Shown piece by piece: positions 40,852 through 50,756 of a stretch of DNA of 64,000 nucleotides. The DNA is taken from contig NZ_CP107716.1 in NCBI RefSeq assembly GCF_025854335.1, positions 2,597,001-2,661,000 on the forward strand, in the 5' to 3' direction. Both the position numbers and the translations under genes were made by a program. The stretch's first letter is position 1, and every line of letters begins with the position of its first letter. This stretch comes from Pelagibacterium flavum (lineage in GTDB: Bacteria; Pseudomonadota; Alphaproteobacteria; Rhizobiales; Devosiaceae). The notes under the pieces were generated by a model, which saw only the letters and a program-made list of their open reading frames with translations, was not told the origin of the DNA and did no database searches.

Positions 40852-41772
40852 ATGAAACAATGGCTCGCATTGAGAACCGCTGGCATCTGTCTGGCTCTGG
40901 GACTGGCCCTGATGGCGGCTGCGGTACAGGCGCAGGGCGCACGGGTGACGGTGAATGGCCAGCCCATAACCGACCAGCAGATCAACGATCGCGCAAATCT
41001 GTTGCGCCTCGAAGGACAAGGATCGAGCAATTCCGCCCGGGTGCAACTGGCCACCGACTCCCTGATCGACGATACGATCAAGCTGGCCGAAGCGTCCCGC
41101 CTCGGCATTTCCGTCTCGGACGGGCAGGTCGATTCCGCGTTTGCCAATATAGCGACCAATATGCGTTCGAGCGTTTCCAACCTTACCAACATCCTGACCC
41201 AGAACGGGGTAAACCCCCAAAGCCTGCGCGACCGGCTTGAGGCCGCAATCGCATGGCAGCAGGTGGTGTCTCAGGTGCTGCGTTCACGGGTACAGCTTTC
41301 CGAGCTCGATCTGGAAATGCAGGCCGCTGAACAGGTGACGCCGGCGCTTGGCTTTGACTATATCCTCAAGGAAGTACTGTTTGTCATTCCGCAGGGTTCG
41401 GGCATTTCCGCCTCACGGCGCACGGCAGAAGCCAACCAGTTCCGCAGCCGCTATAATGGCTGCGATACTGCCGTCGATCTGGCGATCCAGTTCACCGATG
41501 CCGCTGTCCGCGATCTGGGCCGGCGCCACGCGACCCAACTGCCCGAAGCCATTGCCAACGAGCTGGCCGGGTTGACCGTGGGGCAGATTTCCAGCCCGCG
41601 CGTCGTTGAAAACGGCGTTTCCATGCTGGCGATCTGCGAAAAGGCCGAAGCCGAGGATTTGACGTTCCTGACCGAAGAACTTCGCCAGGAAGCAGGCACG
41701 GACGCATTGCAGGCCGAAGCCGAAGCCTATCTGGCACGGCTGCGCTCCAGCGCCACGATCATTCGCCGCTAG
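40852..41772 (+). CDS. surA: SurA-like periplasmic chaperone
   Basis: 306 residues. Signal peptide to about residue 27 (AVQAQ), then the SurA N-terminal chaperone fold (VTVNGQPITDQQINDRANLL...LIDDTIKLAEASRLGISVSDGQVD) and a parvulin-like remnant (YILKEVLFVIP, LGRRHATQLPEAIANELAGLTVGQISSP). It carries unfolded outer-membrane proteins, likely including LptD, encoded just upstream. Separated by 133 bases from lptD, so a promoter of its own is possible. Confidence 0.88.
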   Translation: MKQWLALRTAGICLALGLALMAAAVQAQGARVTVNGQPITDQQINDRANLLRLEGQGSSNSARVQLATDSLIDDTIKLAEASRLGISVSDGQVDSAFANIATNMRSSVSNLTNILTQNGVNPQSLRDRLEAAIAWQQVVSQVLRSRVQLSELDLEMQAAEQVTPALGFDYILKEVLFVIPQGSGISASRRTAEANQFRSRYNGCDTAVDLAIQFTDAAVRDLGRRHATQLPEAIANELAGLTVGQISSPRVVENGVSMLAICEKAEAEDLTFLTEELRQEAGTDALQAEAEAYLARLRSSATIIRR

Positions 41773-41785
41773 GAGGCGAGGGACC

Positions 41786-42772
41786 GTGGCCCCGCTTGCG
41801 CTCACCATGGGCGAACCGGCCGGCATCGGTCCTGACCTGATCCTGCAACTTTACGCTGACCGGCAGTCCCTGGGACTGCCGGTTTTCGCCGTTTACGGGC
41901 ACGCCAGCTTTCTGGCTGCACGGGCGGAAAGGCTGGGGCTCAATATCGACATCGAGGCGATCGCGCCCGAGGATACGACCGAAACGTTCCAGCGCGCGCT
42001 GCCGGTGATCGATATTGTCGGCGATGTCGATGACACACCTGGCGATCCGGACCCCAACACAGCGCCTGTGGTGGTTGGAGCCATTGCCCAGGCGGTCGAT
42101 GCGGTGCAAACCGGGCTGTTCCGTGGAGTGGTTACAGCGCCAATCCACAAGGCGGCGCTCTATGGGGCGGGGTTCGAATATCCCGGGCATACCGAGTTTC
42201 TGGCAGCGCTTTGTGCAGACGACGATGCGATCCCCCTGCCCGTCATGATGCTGGTCCATGATGATCTGCGCACCGTGCCGCTGACCATTCATATTCCACT
42301 GGCCGAGGTTCCGGGCCAGATCACGCACGAATTGATCCTCGAAACGATCCGGGTGATCGCGCGCGATCTTTCCGCCCGGTTCGGCATCGCCAAGCCCAGG
42401 ATCGGGGTGGCGGGGCTCAACCCGCATGCGGGAGAAGACGGGATGATCGGGACCGAGGAGGTCGACACGATCGTTCCGGCGCTGGCGGCGTTGCGCATGG
42501 AGGGGATCGACGTTTTCGGGCCTCTGTCCGCCGATACGCTTTTTTATCCGCCGCATTGGCGCAATTATGATTGTGTGGTGGCGATGTATCACGATCAGGC
42601 GCTGATCCCGATCAAGACCGTGGCGTTCGATGCCGGGGTCAACGTCACGCTCGGCCTGCCGATCGTGCGCACCTCTCCCGACCACGGCACCGCATTCTCG
42701 CTGGCTGGAACGGGCAAGGCTTCCCTTAACTCCATGCTGGCGGCGATCCGTCTGGCGGACGCGATTTCATGA
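41786..42772 (+). CDS. pdxA: 4-hydroxythreonine-4-phosphate dehydrogenase
   Basis: 328 residues, GTG start 13 bases after surA. Signatures [40 protein letters not shown] and [11 protein letters not shown] contain the metal-binding histidines. Catalyses the NAD-dependent step of pyridoxal phosphate synthesis. Overlaps rsmA by ATGA. Confidence 0.95.
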   Translation: MAPLALTMGEPAGIGPDLILQLYADRQSLGLPVFAVYGHASFLAARAERLGLNIDIEAIAPEDTTETFQRALPVIDIVGDVDDTPGDPDPNTAPVVVGAIAQAVDAVQTGLFRGVVTAPIHKAALYGAGFEYPGHTEFLAALCADDDAIPLPVMMLVHDDLRTVPLTIHIPLAEVPGQITHELILETIRVIARDLSARFGIAKPRIGVAGLNPHAGEDGMIGTEEVDTIVPALAALRMEGIDVFGPLSADTLFYPPHWRNYDCVVAMYHDQALIPIKTVAFDAGVNVTLGLPIVRTSPDHGTAFSLAGTGKASLNSMLAAIRLADAIS

Positions 42773-43614
42773 GTCAGATCGATGGTTTACCGCCGCTTCG
42801 TGAAGTGATCGCGGAGCACGGACTGCGTGCGAAAAAGGAGCTGGGGCAGAATTTCCTGCTCGATCTGAACCTGACGGCGCGCATTGCGCGCAGTGCAGGC
42901 GATCTGACCGATGTCACGGTGATCGAGGTGGGTCCGGGTCCGGGCGGGCTGACGCGGGCCCTGCTGGCTGCGGGCGCGAAAAAGGTCATCGCCATCGAGC
43001 GCGATGAGCGTACTCTCCCTGCCCTCGCGCAGATTTCGGACGCCTATCCGGGCAAGCTCGAGGTCATTTCGGCCGATGCGCTCGAAGTTGACTATCGGAA
43101 GCTCGCCGAGGGGCGGACCAAGATCGTCGCCAATCTGCCCTATAACATTGCCACGCCGCTTTTGACCGGCTGGTTGTCGCAGGAGCCATGGCCGGCGTGG
43201 TTCGAGAGCATGACGCTAATGTTTCAGCGCGAGGTGGCCGAGCGGATCGTGGCGACGCCAGAGGACAAGGCTTACGGACGGCTGGGGGTTCTGTCGGGTT
43301 GGCGTGCCGACGCACGCATCGCCATGAATCTGGACCGCAACGCCTTTACGCCGCCGCCAAAGGTCACCTCGTCAGTTGTACACATTGTACCCAAACCCGT
43401 TGAAGCCGACGTTCCGGTGCGGGCACTGGAAGAGGTGACGCGGCATGCGTTCGGTCAGCGGCGCAAGATGATACGACAGAGTTTGAAAGGGCTGGGTGTG
43501 CCGCTGGAAGCGCTGTTTGCCGCCGTCGATCTCAAGGGCGACGAACGGGCCGAGACGCTGCCGGTTTCGACCTATATCGCGATGGCGCGGGAAGTGGCGC
43601 GGTTGCGGGGTTAG
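42769..43614 (+). CDS. rsmA: 16S rRNA dimethyladenosine transferase
   Basis: 281 residues. SAM-binding motif [14 protein letters not shown] and the catalytic [11 protein letters not shown]. Dimethylates A1518 and A1519 of 16S rRNA. Last gene of the lpt operon; its TAG stop (43612-43614) is formed by the first bases of the downstream dispersed repeat. Confidence 0.96.
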   Translation: MSQIDGLPPLREVIAEHGLRAKKELGQNFLLDLNLTARIARSAGDLTDVTVIEVGPGPGGLTRALLAAGAKKVIAIERDERTLPALAQISDAYPGKLEVISADALEVDYRKLAEGRTKIVANLPYNIATPLLTGWLSQEPWPAWFESMTLMFQREVAERIVATPEDKAYGRLGVLSGWRADARIAMNLDRNAFTPPPKVTSSVVHIVPKPVEADVPVRALEEVTRHAFGQRRKMIRQSLKGLGVPLEALFAAVDLKGDERAETLPVSTYIAMAREVARLRG

Positions 43615-43718
43615 AGCATTTCAGCGCTTCTTTGAACCGCTTCAATTGCTCCAGGTCTTTGCTTTGTCGCGCTTCCGAACCGAACAAGTGGTATCCACTT
43701 ATTCTGGAAGCGCTCTAA
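43612..43718. repeat. 107-bp dispersed intergenic repeat, copy 2
   Basis: Same element as 13092-13198, starting TAGAGCATTTCAGCG and ending GAAGCGCTCTAA. The 3' hairpin reads GCGCTTCCG...AAGTGG-tat-CCACTT...GGAAGCGC; relative to copy 1 both arms have changed so that pairing is kept. It provides the stops of rsmA and gmk and separates the two convergent genes. Confidence 0.8.
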
Positions 43719-44359
43719 CCCAAAGCGTCAATCTGGGCTTTCAGTTCATCGACAAAACCTTCGAGCTTTGTCTGGCGGCCGCGCTGGAGGCGGGCGCTGG
43801 CGAGGATGGAGCGGACCATCTGCACCGATTGTTCGAGGTCTTCATTGACCAGCACGTAATCGTATTCCGAATAGTGCTCCATCTCGGTGCGGGCGTTGCG
43901 CAAGCGCTTTTCGATGGTGCCGACACTGTCCTGGGCGCGGCGTTCGAGGCGGGCGCGCAACTCGGCAATCGAGGGGGGCAGGATGAAGACGGTGACCATG
44001 TCCTCTCGGCAGTTTTCGTAGAGCTGCAGCGTGCCCTGATAGTCGATATCGAAAAGAATGTCCTTACCGGTCGACAGGCGCTCCTCGACCTTTTCGCGGG
44101 GGGTGGCGTAGTAATTGCCGTGGACTTCGGCCCATTCGAGCAGTTCGCCGCGATCGCGCATTTTTTCGAAGGTGGGAACGTCGATAAAATGATAATGGGT
44201 GCCGTCGATTTCGTCGGTGCGGCGGGTGCGGGTGGTGATCGAGACGGACAGACGAATGTTTGGGTCCTGAGCGAACAATTGCCGCGAGATCGAGGATTTT
44301 CCAGCCCCCGACGGCGAAGCGATCACCAGCATGACGCCACGGCGTGCAAAATCCATCAT
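43715..44359 (-). CDS. gmk: guanylate kinase
   Basis: 214 residues from ATG 44359 (44356 is an alternative). P-loop SPSGAGKSS, then the GMP-binding SITTRTRRTDEIDGTHYHF and DILFDIDYQGTLQL. Phosphorylates GMP to GDP. Its TAG stop lies in the terminal GCTCTAA of the dispersed repeat. Overlap-free but close to yicC. Confidence 0.95.
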   Translation of the reverse strand: MMDFARRGVMLVIASPSGAGKSSISRQLFAQDPNIRLSVSITTRTRRTDEIDGTHYHFIDVPTFEKMRDRGELLEWAEVHGNYYATPREKVEERLSTGKDILFDIDYQGTLQLYENCREDMVTVFILPPSIAELRARLERRAQDSVGTIEKRLRNARTEMEHYSEYDYVLVNEDLEQSVQMVRSILASARLQRGRQTKLEGFVDELKAQIDALG

Positions 44360-44399
44360 TATCGTTTTCCCTGCCCTGCCCCGTCCGGCATATTCCGTA

Positions 44400-45293
44400 T
44401 TACTCCAGATTCTGGACCTGCTCCCGTAACTGATCGATAGCCGCCTTGAGGTCAAGCCCGATGGCGGTCAGGCTCACATCATTGCTTTTCGAGCAGAGCG
44501 TATTGGCCTCGCGGTTGAATTCCTGGCTGAGGAAATCGAGCTTGCGGCCGACAGGGCCACCCTTGCCCAGCAGATCACGGGCGGCGGTGATGTGGGCGCT
44601 GAAGCGATCGAGTTCTTCCGCTATGTCGGCTTTGGTGGCCAGAACCGCAGCTTCCTGGTGCAGGCGGTCCTCGGACAGGCCCTTTTCGGCGTCGAGCAGA
44701 GTGGCAACCTGATCGCGCAGGCGCGTGAGAATCGCCTCGCGTGAGCGCGAAGGATGGGCGTGTGCGGTATCGGCGAGGAAAGCGATTTCCTCGATGCGCT
44801 GGGCGATGATGGCGCCGATGCGTTCGCCCTCGCCGCGACGGGATTCGACAAGCGCGTTGAGTGCCAAGCCGAGACAATCGAGGACGGAGGCGTGCAGGCG
44901 TTCCTCAACGTCGGGGGTCAGTTGCGGCTCTTCGGCCTCCATGACTCCTTTGAGGGCCAGGATGGCTTCGATGGAGGGCTTGCGGGCGTCGATACGTTTG
45001 CCGAGATTTTCGATCAGGTTGAGAACGCGGTCGAGCGCCCGTTCGTTGACCACCAGTTCCGCATCGGCGGCATGACGCTGGAGATTGATGAAGATCGAAA
45101 CTGAACCGCGCGCCAGCTTCTCGCCCACCATCTTGCGAATTTCGCCATCGAGAACGTCTAGGCCAGGCGAAAGGCGCGAGCGGACATCGAGCCCTCGGCC
45201 GTTGACCGACTTGATTTCAACGAGAATGGAATAGCCATCGGTCTGGGCGCTGGCGCGCCCAAAGCCGGTCATGGAAGAGAGTGGCTGTCCCAT
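44400..45293 (-). CDS. YicC-family endoribonuclease
   Basis: 297 residues beginning SSMTGFGRASAQTDGYSILVEIKSVNGRGLD, the YicC signature, and ending with FDFLSQEFNREANTLCSKSND (here LDFLSQ) and the DUF1732 domain. YicC in E. coli promotes decay of the small RNA RyhB. Located between mltG and gmk, the usual order in this class. Confidence 0.92.
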   Translation of the reverse strand: MGQPLSSMTGFGRASAQTDGYSILVEIKSVNGRGLDVRSRLSPGLDVLDGEIRKMVGEKLARGSVSIFINLQRHAADAELVVNERALDRVLNLIENLGKRIDARKPSIEAILALKGVMEAEEPQLTPDVEERLHASVLDCLGLALNALVESRRGEGERIGAIIAQRIEEIAFLADTAHAHPSRSREAILTRLRDQVATLLDAEKGLSEDRLHQEAAVLATKADIAEELDRFSAHITAARDLLGKGGPVGRKLDFLSQEFNREANTLCSKSNDVSLTAIGLDLKAAIDQLREQVQNLE

Positions 45294-45295
45294 TT

Positions 45296-46441
45296 CTAGA
45301 GGCTTTCGGCGGCGGGTGCTTCCGTGGCTGCCGCATCGCCTGCCTCGGCGGCTTCCTCGGCCTCTATGGCGTCCATTTCGGCCTGCGCGTCGGAATCGGC
45401 GGCATCCTCGGCCGCCTGGCGTTCGATCTCGCGATAGGCAGCGACGTTCTGTTGATGCTCGGCATAGGTTTCGGCAAAGACGTGACCGTCGGAAGGCACG
45501 GCGCCCTTGGCGACGAAATAGAGGTAATCATGCTCATCGGGATGGGCGACGGCGCGCAGGGAATCGATGCCCGGATTGGCAATGGGCCCGGCGGGCAGAC
45601 CGTCGATCTGGTAGGTGTTGTAGGGCGTCACCTGATCGATCTCCGAGCGGCGCAGACCGCGGCCGAGCGAACCCTGCCCCAGCGTGATGCCGTAGATGAT
45701 AGTGGGATCGGACTGAAGGCGCATGCCGACACGCAGCCGGTTGACGAACACAGCGGCAACCTGGGGCCGTTCGCTCGCCAGCCCGGTTTCGCGCTCCACG
45801 ATGGAGGCAAGAATGACCAGATCGGCGGGGCTGTCGATGGGTAGATCCTCGTCGCGGCCTTCCCAGATTTCAGCCAGCGCCTCGTCCATGGCGGCGGTCA
45901 TCGCGTCGATCACGGATTGGCGGGTGTCGCCCCGCCGATAGGAATAGGCGCCCGGCAAGAGGCTGCCTTCGGGCGGCAGGACCTCGATATTACCGGTGAG
46001 ATCGGGATCGGCATTGACGCGCTCGACCACCTGCCAGGAGGTGAAGCCTTCAGGGACCACGACCTGATGCTGGATCGGGGTGCCTTCGGTCAATTCCTGG
46101 ATGATGTCCAGCATCGAGGAATGGGCGGCAATGTTGAATTCGCCGGCGCGAAGATCGTCGCCGCGACGCAACAGGCGCGAGCCGTAATTGAAGATATCGG
46201 CGTTGGAAATGAACCCCTGTTCCTCAAGGCGCGAGGCGACGGTGCCAAGAACGTTGCCGGATTCGACCACAAAGCTGCGATCCTCTTCGAACGGACCTTC
46301 GGCGTTAAAGACCGTGACGCCGTAGATGAACACGCCGGCAACACCCAGAAGGGCGAGCAGAATGAGGGTCAGCAGCCCGTTGAGGGCTTCGAAAAAGCCA
46401 TTGGACGAGCGGCGGCGGTTCTTCTTCTTGCGGTCGGCCAT
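45296..46441 (-). CDS. mltG: endolytic transglycosylase MltG
   Basis: 381 residues. One N-terminal transmembrane helix (about 18-40), LysM-like domain, then the YceG catalytic domain with the nucleophile-region ASIVERETG (about 210-218) and LQSDPTIIYG. Cleaves nascent peptidoglycan strands. The C-terminal 60 residues are an Ala/Glu-rich acidic tail beyond the catalytic domain. Followed by yicC and gmk. Confidence 0.92.
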   Translation of the reverse strand: MADRKKKNRRRSSNGFFEALNGLLTLILLALLGVAGVFIYGVTVFNAEGPFEEDRSFVVESGNVLGTVASRLEEQGFISNADIFNYGSRLLRRGDDLRAGEFNIAAHSSMLDIIQELTEGTPIQHQVVVPEGFTSWQVVERVNADPDLTGNIEVLPPEGSLLPGAYSYRRGDTRQSVIDAMTAAMDEALAEIWEGRDEDLPIDSPADLVILASIVERETGLASERPQVAAVFVNRLRVGMRLQSDPTIIYGITLGQGSLGRGLRRSEIDQVTPYNTYQIDGLPAGPIANPGIDSLRAVAHPDEHDYLYFVAKGAVPSDGHVFAETYAEHQQNVAAYREIERQAAEDAADSDAQAEMDAIEAEEAAEAGDAAATEAPAAESL

Positions 46442-46619
46442 GCGGTCGAGTTCCGTCCCTTCGGTCTGGCGCGGGCCCGGCGCCCGTCATATCAAGGATA
46501 GTCTATGCGTGCGAATCCGCATGGGCCGCACGGTCATATGGGCCAAAAAATTGGGCGAAAACAAGAGTCAAATGGGGGATTGGAGCCGAGCGGCGGCGGT
46601 TTGCAAGCGCAGTACCGTT

Positions 46620-46654
46620 GGGGGTACTGGACCCCGGATCAAGTCCGGGGTGAC
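46620..46654. repeat. 35-bp dispersed palindromic repeat
   Basis: GGGGGTACTGGACCCCGGATCAAGTCCGGGGTGACC (start 46620), palindrome CCCCGGA-tcaag-TCCGGGG. Lies in the 242-base gap between mltG and fabF, which holds nothing else recognised. Confidence 0.75.
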
Positions 46655-46683
46655 CGGGAGAGGGTAAAGAACCGCAAGGGGTG

Positions 46684-47952
46684 CTAGCCGACTTTAGAGA
46701 AAATCAAGGACGCGTTGGTGCCGCCAAATCCGAACGAATTGGACAGCGCCACGTTGATTTCCTTTTTGACCGGGGTGTGCGGGGCCAGGTTGATGACGGT
46801 CTCCACAGAGGGATTGTCGAGATTGATGGTCGGCGGCGCGATATTGTCACGCATGGCAAGCAGCGAGAAGATCGCTTCGACAGCACCGGCGGCGCCGAGC
46901 AGATGGCCGACAGCGGACTTGGTGGAACTCATAACGACATTGGGCGCCGAGTCTCCCAGAAGGCGGGTGACGGCGCCCAGTTCGATCTCGTCACCGAGCG
47001 GGGTCGAGGTGCCGTGGGCGTTGATATAGTCGATATCGGCGGCGGAAATGCCGGCGCGCTTGAGGGCGGCGGACATGGATCGGTAGCCGCCATTGCCATC
47101 TTCAGCGGGCGCGGTGATGTGGTGGGCATCACCCGAAAGGCCGTAGCCGATCACTTCGCCGTAGATATGGGCGCCGCGGGCCTTGGCGTGTTCGTATTCT
47201 TCGAGAACGACAATCCCAGCGCCCTCGCCCATAACGAACCCGTCGCGGTCCTTGTCATAGGGGCGTGACCCTTTTTCGGGCGCGTCGTTAAAGCCGATGG
47301 AAAGCGCGCGACAGGCGGCAAAGCCAGCCAGCGACAGGCGGTTTATCGGAGACTCGGCACCGCCGGCCACCATGACATCGGCGTCATCGAGCGCGATCAG
47401 CCGGGCCGCATCGCCAATGGCGTGGGCGCCGGTCGAACAGGCGGTGACGACCGAATGATTGGGGCCCTTGAGGCCATGCTCTATGGAAACGTAGCCCGAC
47501 GCCAGATTGATGAGGCGGCCGGGAATAAAGAACGGGCTGATGCGGCGCGGGCCTCTTTCAGCCAGAGTGATCGACGCATCATAGATGCCGCCAACTCCGC
47601 CAATCCCCGAACCGATAAGAACGCCGCTGCGCTCCTGTTGCTCGAGGGTTTTTGCTTCATAACCGGAGTCATGAAGGGCCTGGGTGGACGCTGCCATGGC
47701 AAAGACGATGAACGGATCGACTTTGCGCTGCTCCTTGGCCTCCATCCAGTCGTCTGGATTGAACTTGCCTTCGGAGGTATCGCCCATGGGAATGCGGCAG
47801 GCGATCTGGCATGCCAGATCGCCGACCTCAAAGTCGGTAACACGCTGCGCGCCAGATTTGGACGCAAGAATATTGGACCAGACGGTCTCGTGACCAACAC
47901 CCAGAGGGCTGACGATACCGAGACCGGTGACGACGACGCGGCGCATTTTCAT
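46684..47952 (-). CDS. fabF: beta-ketoacyl-ACP synthase II
   Basis: 422 residues. Catalytic Cys in TACSTGAHAIG, His in NAHGTSTPLGD and VGHLLGAAG. Condenses malonyl-ACP with acyl-ACP in fatty-acid elongation. In the fabD-fabG-acpP-fabF cluster. Confidence 0.97.
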   Translation of the reverse strand: MKMRRVVVTGLGIVSPLGVGHETVWSNILASKSGAQRVTDFEVGDLACQIACRIPMGDTSEGKFNPDDWMEAKEQRKVDPFIVFAMAASTQALHDSGYEAKTLEQQERSGVLIGSGIGGVGGIYDASITLAERGPRRISPFFIPGRLINLASGYVSIEHGLKGPNHSVVTACSTGAHAIGDAARLIALDDADVMVAGGAESPINRLSLAGFAACRALSIGFNDAPEKGSRPYDKDRDGFVMGEGAGIVVLEEYEHAKARGAHIYGEVIGYGLSGDAHHITAPAEDGNGGYRSMSAALKRAGISAADIDYINAHGTSTPLGDEIELGAVTRLLGDSAPNVVMSSTKSAVGHLLGAAGAVEAIFSLLAMRDNIAPPTINLDNPSVETVINLAPHTPVKKEINVALSNSFGFGGTNASLIFSKVG

Positions 47953-47979
47953 GGGCGTAAAGCTAACCGGCGTCGCCGA

Positions 47980-48216
47980 TTATGCAGTTGCCTTGGTGAG
48001 GAAGGCGACGGCGTCACCGAAAGTCTGGATGGACTCAGCAGCGTCATCGGGGATTTCCACGCCGAATTCTTCTTCAAAGGCCATCACGAGTTCGACCTGA
48101 TCGAGCGAATCCGCTCCCAGATCATCCATGAAGCTGGCCTTTTCAGTGACCTTGTCGGCCTCGACGTTGAGATGCTCCACGACGATCTTACGGACGCGAT
48201 CTTCGATGTCGCTCAT
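47980..48216 (-). CDS. acpP: acyl carrier protein
   Basis: 78 residues, highly acidic, with the phosphopantetheine serine in [10 protein letters not shown]. Carries acyl chains for fatty-acid and lipid A synthesis. A 206-base gap separates it from fabG, so it may have its own promoter. Confidence 0.98.
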   Translation of the reverse strand: MSDIEDRVRKIVVEHLNVEADKVTEKASFMDDLGADSLDQVELVMAFEEEFGVEIPDDAAESIQTFGDAVAFLTKATA

Positions 48217-48422
48217 AGTGTCTTCCTTTTTTGCAGACTAAGAGTTCGTTGTTTAACGCTCTGCCTCTGGGCAGGGAGAGCTCCCTTATTGCGCAGCGGC
48301 GGATTTTATGGGCTTTTCGCCTTGATTTTTGATCTGCCGGCTACGGTGTGCCGGCGCAACTATCACACTTTGTTGTGCATGACCATATCGTCAAAGCAAG
48401 ACGACGCAAGCCCCTTTGCAGA

Positions 48423-49160
48423 TTAGATCATCACCATTCCACCATTGACGTTGAGCGTATGGCCCGTGATGTAGGCCGCGCCCTCGCTGGAAAGGAACAC
48501 GGCGGCAGCAGCCACCTCCTCGGCGGTGCCGAGCCGGCCGGCCGGCACCTTTTGAAGAATTGTCTCCTGCTGCTTTTCGTTCAATTCGTCGGTCATGGCC
48601 GAGGCAATAAAGCCTGGCGCAATGGTGTTGACGGTGATGCCGCGGCTGGCCACTTCATAGGCCAGAGACTTGCTCATCCCGGCGAGACCGGCCTTCGAAG
48701 CCGCGTAATTGCCCTGGCCAGGATTGCCGACCACGCCCACGACCGAGGTGATCGAGACGATGCGGCCGAAACGGCGCTTCATCATGCCCTTGATGGCGGA
48801 CCGGGTGAGGTGAAACGGGGCCGTCAGGTTGATTTTGAGGACGTCGTCCCACTCTTCATCCTTCATGCGCATGAACAGATTGTCGCGGGTCATGCCCGCG
48901 TTGTTGATGAGAATATCGACGCCGCCCATGGCCTCTTCGGCCTGGGGGACCAGACGTTCGACCGAATCGAGGTCGGAAAGATTGCAGGGCAGAATGTGTT
49001 TTTTGCCTGAAATGCCCTTCGCAACCTCTTCGAGCGCGCCGACGCGGGTGCCCGAGAGGGCCACTTCGGCGCCCTGAGCGGCAAGCGCCCTGGCGATGGC
49101 CGAACCGATGCCACCGCTTGCGCCGGTGACGAGTGCGCGTTTTCCGGAGAGATCGAACAT
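48423..49160 (-). CDS. fabG: 3-oxoacyl-ACP reductase
   Basis: 245 residues. SDR fold: ALVTGASGGIGSAIARALA, INNAGMTRDNLF and catalytic YAASKAG. NADPH-dependent reduction in fatty-acid elongation. Downstream of fabD. Confidence 0.97.
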   Translation of the reverse strand: MFDLSGKRALVTGASGGIGSAIARALAAQGAEVALSGTRVGALEEVAKGISGKKHILPCNLSDLDSVERLVPQAEEAMGGVDILINNAGMTRDNLFMRMKDEEWDDVLKINLTAPFHLTRSAIKGMMKRRFGRIVSITSVVGVVGNPGQGNYAASKAGLAGMSKSLAYEVASRGITVNTIAPGFIASAMTDELNEKQQETILQKVPAGRLGTAEEVAAAAVFLSSEGAAYITGHTLNVNGGMVMI

Positions 49161-49181
49161 GATGGCGTTCCTCTTTTTAGA

Positions 49182-50132
49182 TTACTGGTTGCGCGCGGCG
49201 ATGAAGGCTTCGATATCGGCCTGGGTGCCGATGGCCTGAGCGGCGACATCCTTGTTGATGCGCTTGGCAAGGCCGGTGAGAACCTTGCCGGTTCCCAATT
49301 CATAAAGCTCGGTCACGCCGCCCGCCCCTGTGAGCCAGGACACCGATTCGGTCCAGCGCACCATGCCAGTCACCTGTTCGACAAGGCGGCGGCGGATCTC
49401 GGCAGGATCGGTGACGGGGGCGGCCAGAACATTGGCGACGAGCGGGACGGACGGGGCTTTCATATCGACCATGGCAAGGGCTGCCTCCATGGCTTCGGCA
49501 GCAGGCTCCATGAGAGCGCAATGGAACGGCGCGCTGACCGGAAGCGGCAGGGCGCGTTTGGCGCCGCGCGCCTTGGCCAGCTCCATGGCGCGCTCGATGG
49601 CGCTCGCATCGCCGGAAATCACCACCTGGCCGGGCGAATTGTCGTTGGCGACATCGCAGACCGAGCCTTCGGCGGCCGAAGCGGCGATTTCGCGCACCGC
49701 ATCCATGTCCAGACCAAGGATCGCCGCCATGGCGCCCTGCCCGACCGGCACGGCCTGCTGCATGGCGCGGCCACGGGTCTGCAGAAGACGGGCCGTATCG
49801 GAAAGCGAGAAAGTGCCTGCCGCGCAAAGGGCCGAATATTCGCCAAGCGAGTGCCCCGCGACGTAGCTGGCAGCATCGGCGACGGTCACGCCGTTCGCTT
49901 CGAGCACACGGATGACGGCGATGGACGCCGCCATCAGCGCGGGCTGGGCGTTTTCGGTGAGGCGCAGGGTATCCTCGGGGCCTTCGAACATGATTTTCGA
50001 GAACGCGACGCCGAGCGCATCATCGACTTCCTCAAAGACAGCACGGGCCTCGGGATAGGTCTGGGCAAGATCGTGCCCCATGCCGACAGCCTGGCTGCCC
50101 TGTCCGGGAAAGGTGAAGGCCGGTTTGGTCAT
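49182..50132 (-). CDS. fabD: malonyl CoA-ACP transacylase
   Basis: 316 residues. FPGQGSQAVGMG, nucleophile Ser in GHSLGEYSA, His in PVSAPFHCALM. Loads malonyl groups onto ACP. First gene of the fab cluster, divergent from rpsF. Confidence 0.97.
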   Translation of the reverse strand: MTKPAFTFPGQGSQAVGMGHDLAQTYPEARAVFEEVDDALGVAFSKIMFEGPEDTLRLTENAQPALMAASIAVIRVLEANGVTVADAASYVAGHSLGEYSALCAAGTFSLSDTARLLQTRGRAMQQAVPVGQGAMAAILGLDMDAVREIAASAAEGSVCDVANDNSPGQVVISGDASAIERAMELAKARGAKRALPLPVSAPFHCALMEPAAEAMEAALAMVDMKAPSVPLVANVLAAPVTDPAEIRRRLVEQVTGMVRWTESVSWLTGAGGVTELYELGTGKVLTGLAKRINKDVAAQAIGTQADIEAFIAARNQ

Positions 50133-50272
50133 GAGGTCCTCTCGCGCGTTTTTTGTTCTGGCGGCAATTTAGGGGGCGCCGGTGTTCAATGACAAGCGCC
50201 CTGCCCGCAAGCTGGCGGGCGAAGTGCCCGCAAAACCGGGCCAAGTCAAGGCAAAGCGGGTGGACTGACGCG

Positions 50273-50467
50273 CTATTTCTGTGCGAAGTCGACGCCTGCC
50301 GCCTTCATGGCCGCTTCGATTGGCGGGAGCGATGCGGGGCCGACGCCGTGCAGGGCGAGGAATTCCGTTCGGGAGAGCCTGGCGAGGTCTTCGACCGACT
50401 TGATGCCGGCGTTGCCGAGCGCGCGCGTGGCGGGGCGGCTGAGTTTGGGGAGGTCGGTCATCGTCAT
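50273..50467 (-). CDS. small helix-hairpin-helix protein
   Basis: 64 residues from the ATG at 50467 (GGAG upstream). Residues 8-52 form a double HhH pattern: RPATRALGNAGIKSVEDLARLSRTEFLALHGVGPASLPPIEAAMKAAG, as in the C-terminal domain of RNA polymerase alpha and nucleic-acid repair proteins. It lies alone between fabD and the rpsF operon. DNA or RNA binding likely; role unknown. Confidence 0.7.
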   Translation of the reverse strand: MTMTDLPKLSRPATRALGNAGIKSVEDLARLSRTEFLALHGVGPASLPPIEAAMKAAGVDFAQK

Positions 50468-50756
50468 TGTTCTCCAAGCACTAAATCTGATTGCATGCGC
50501 CGGCAGCGTAAGAGTCCAAGGAAAGCCTTGCAATCTGCACCCATCCGCTATAGATGACGCCAGCATTCGTTTGGCCGGGGGCTGAACGGAGGGTTGTTCG
50601 TTGTGTCACAAACGCAAGGAACAATGGACCGATAGTTTGCTGGTCCGGCCTCCCGTGTTCCCGCTCTTTAGTAGAACCTTTGTCGCCTTTCCATGGCTAC
50701 AAGGAGGCTCCGCGCCGGCGATGTGAGTTGAACCAAGTTCTCAGGAAAGGCTGTTT

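Noticed and set aside
50600..50756. Definite S6:S18 autoregulatory leader
   Set aside because: Some pairing is visible, but I could not identify the bulged motif required, so it is mentioned only as a possibility with rpsF.
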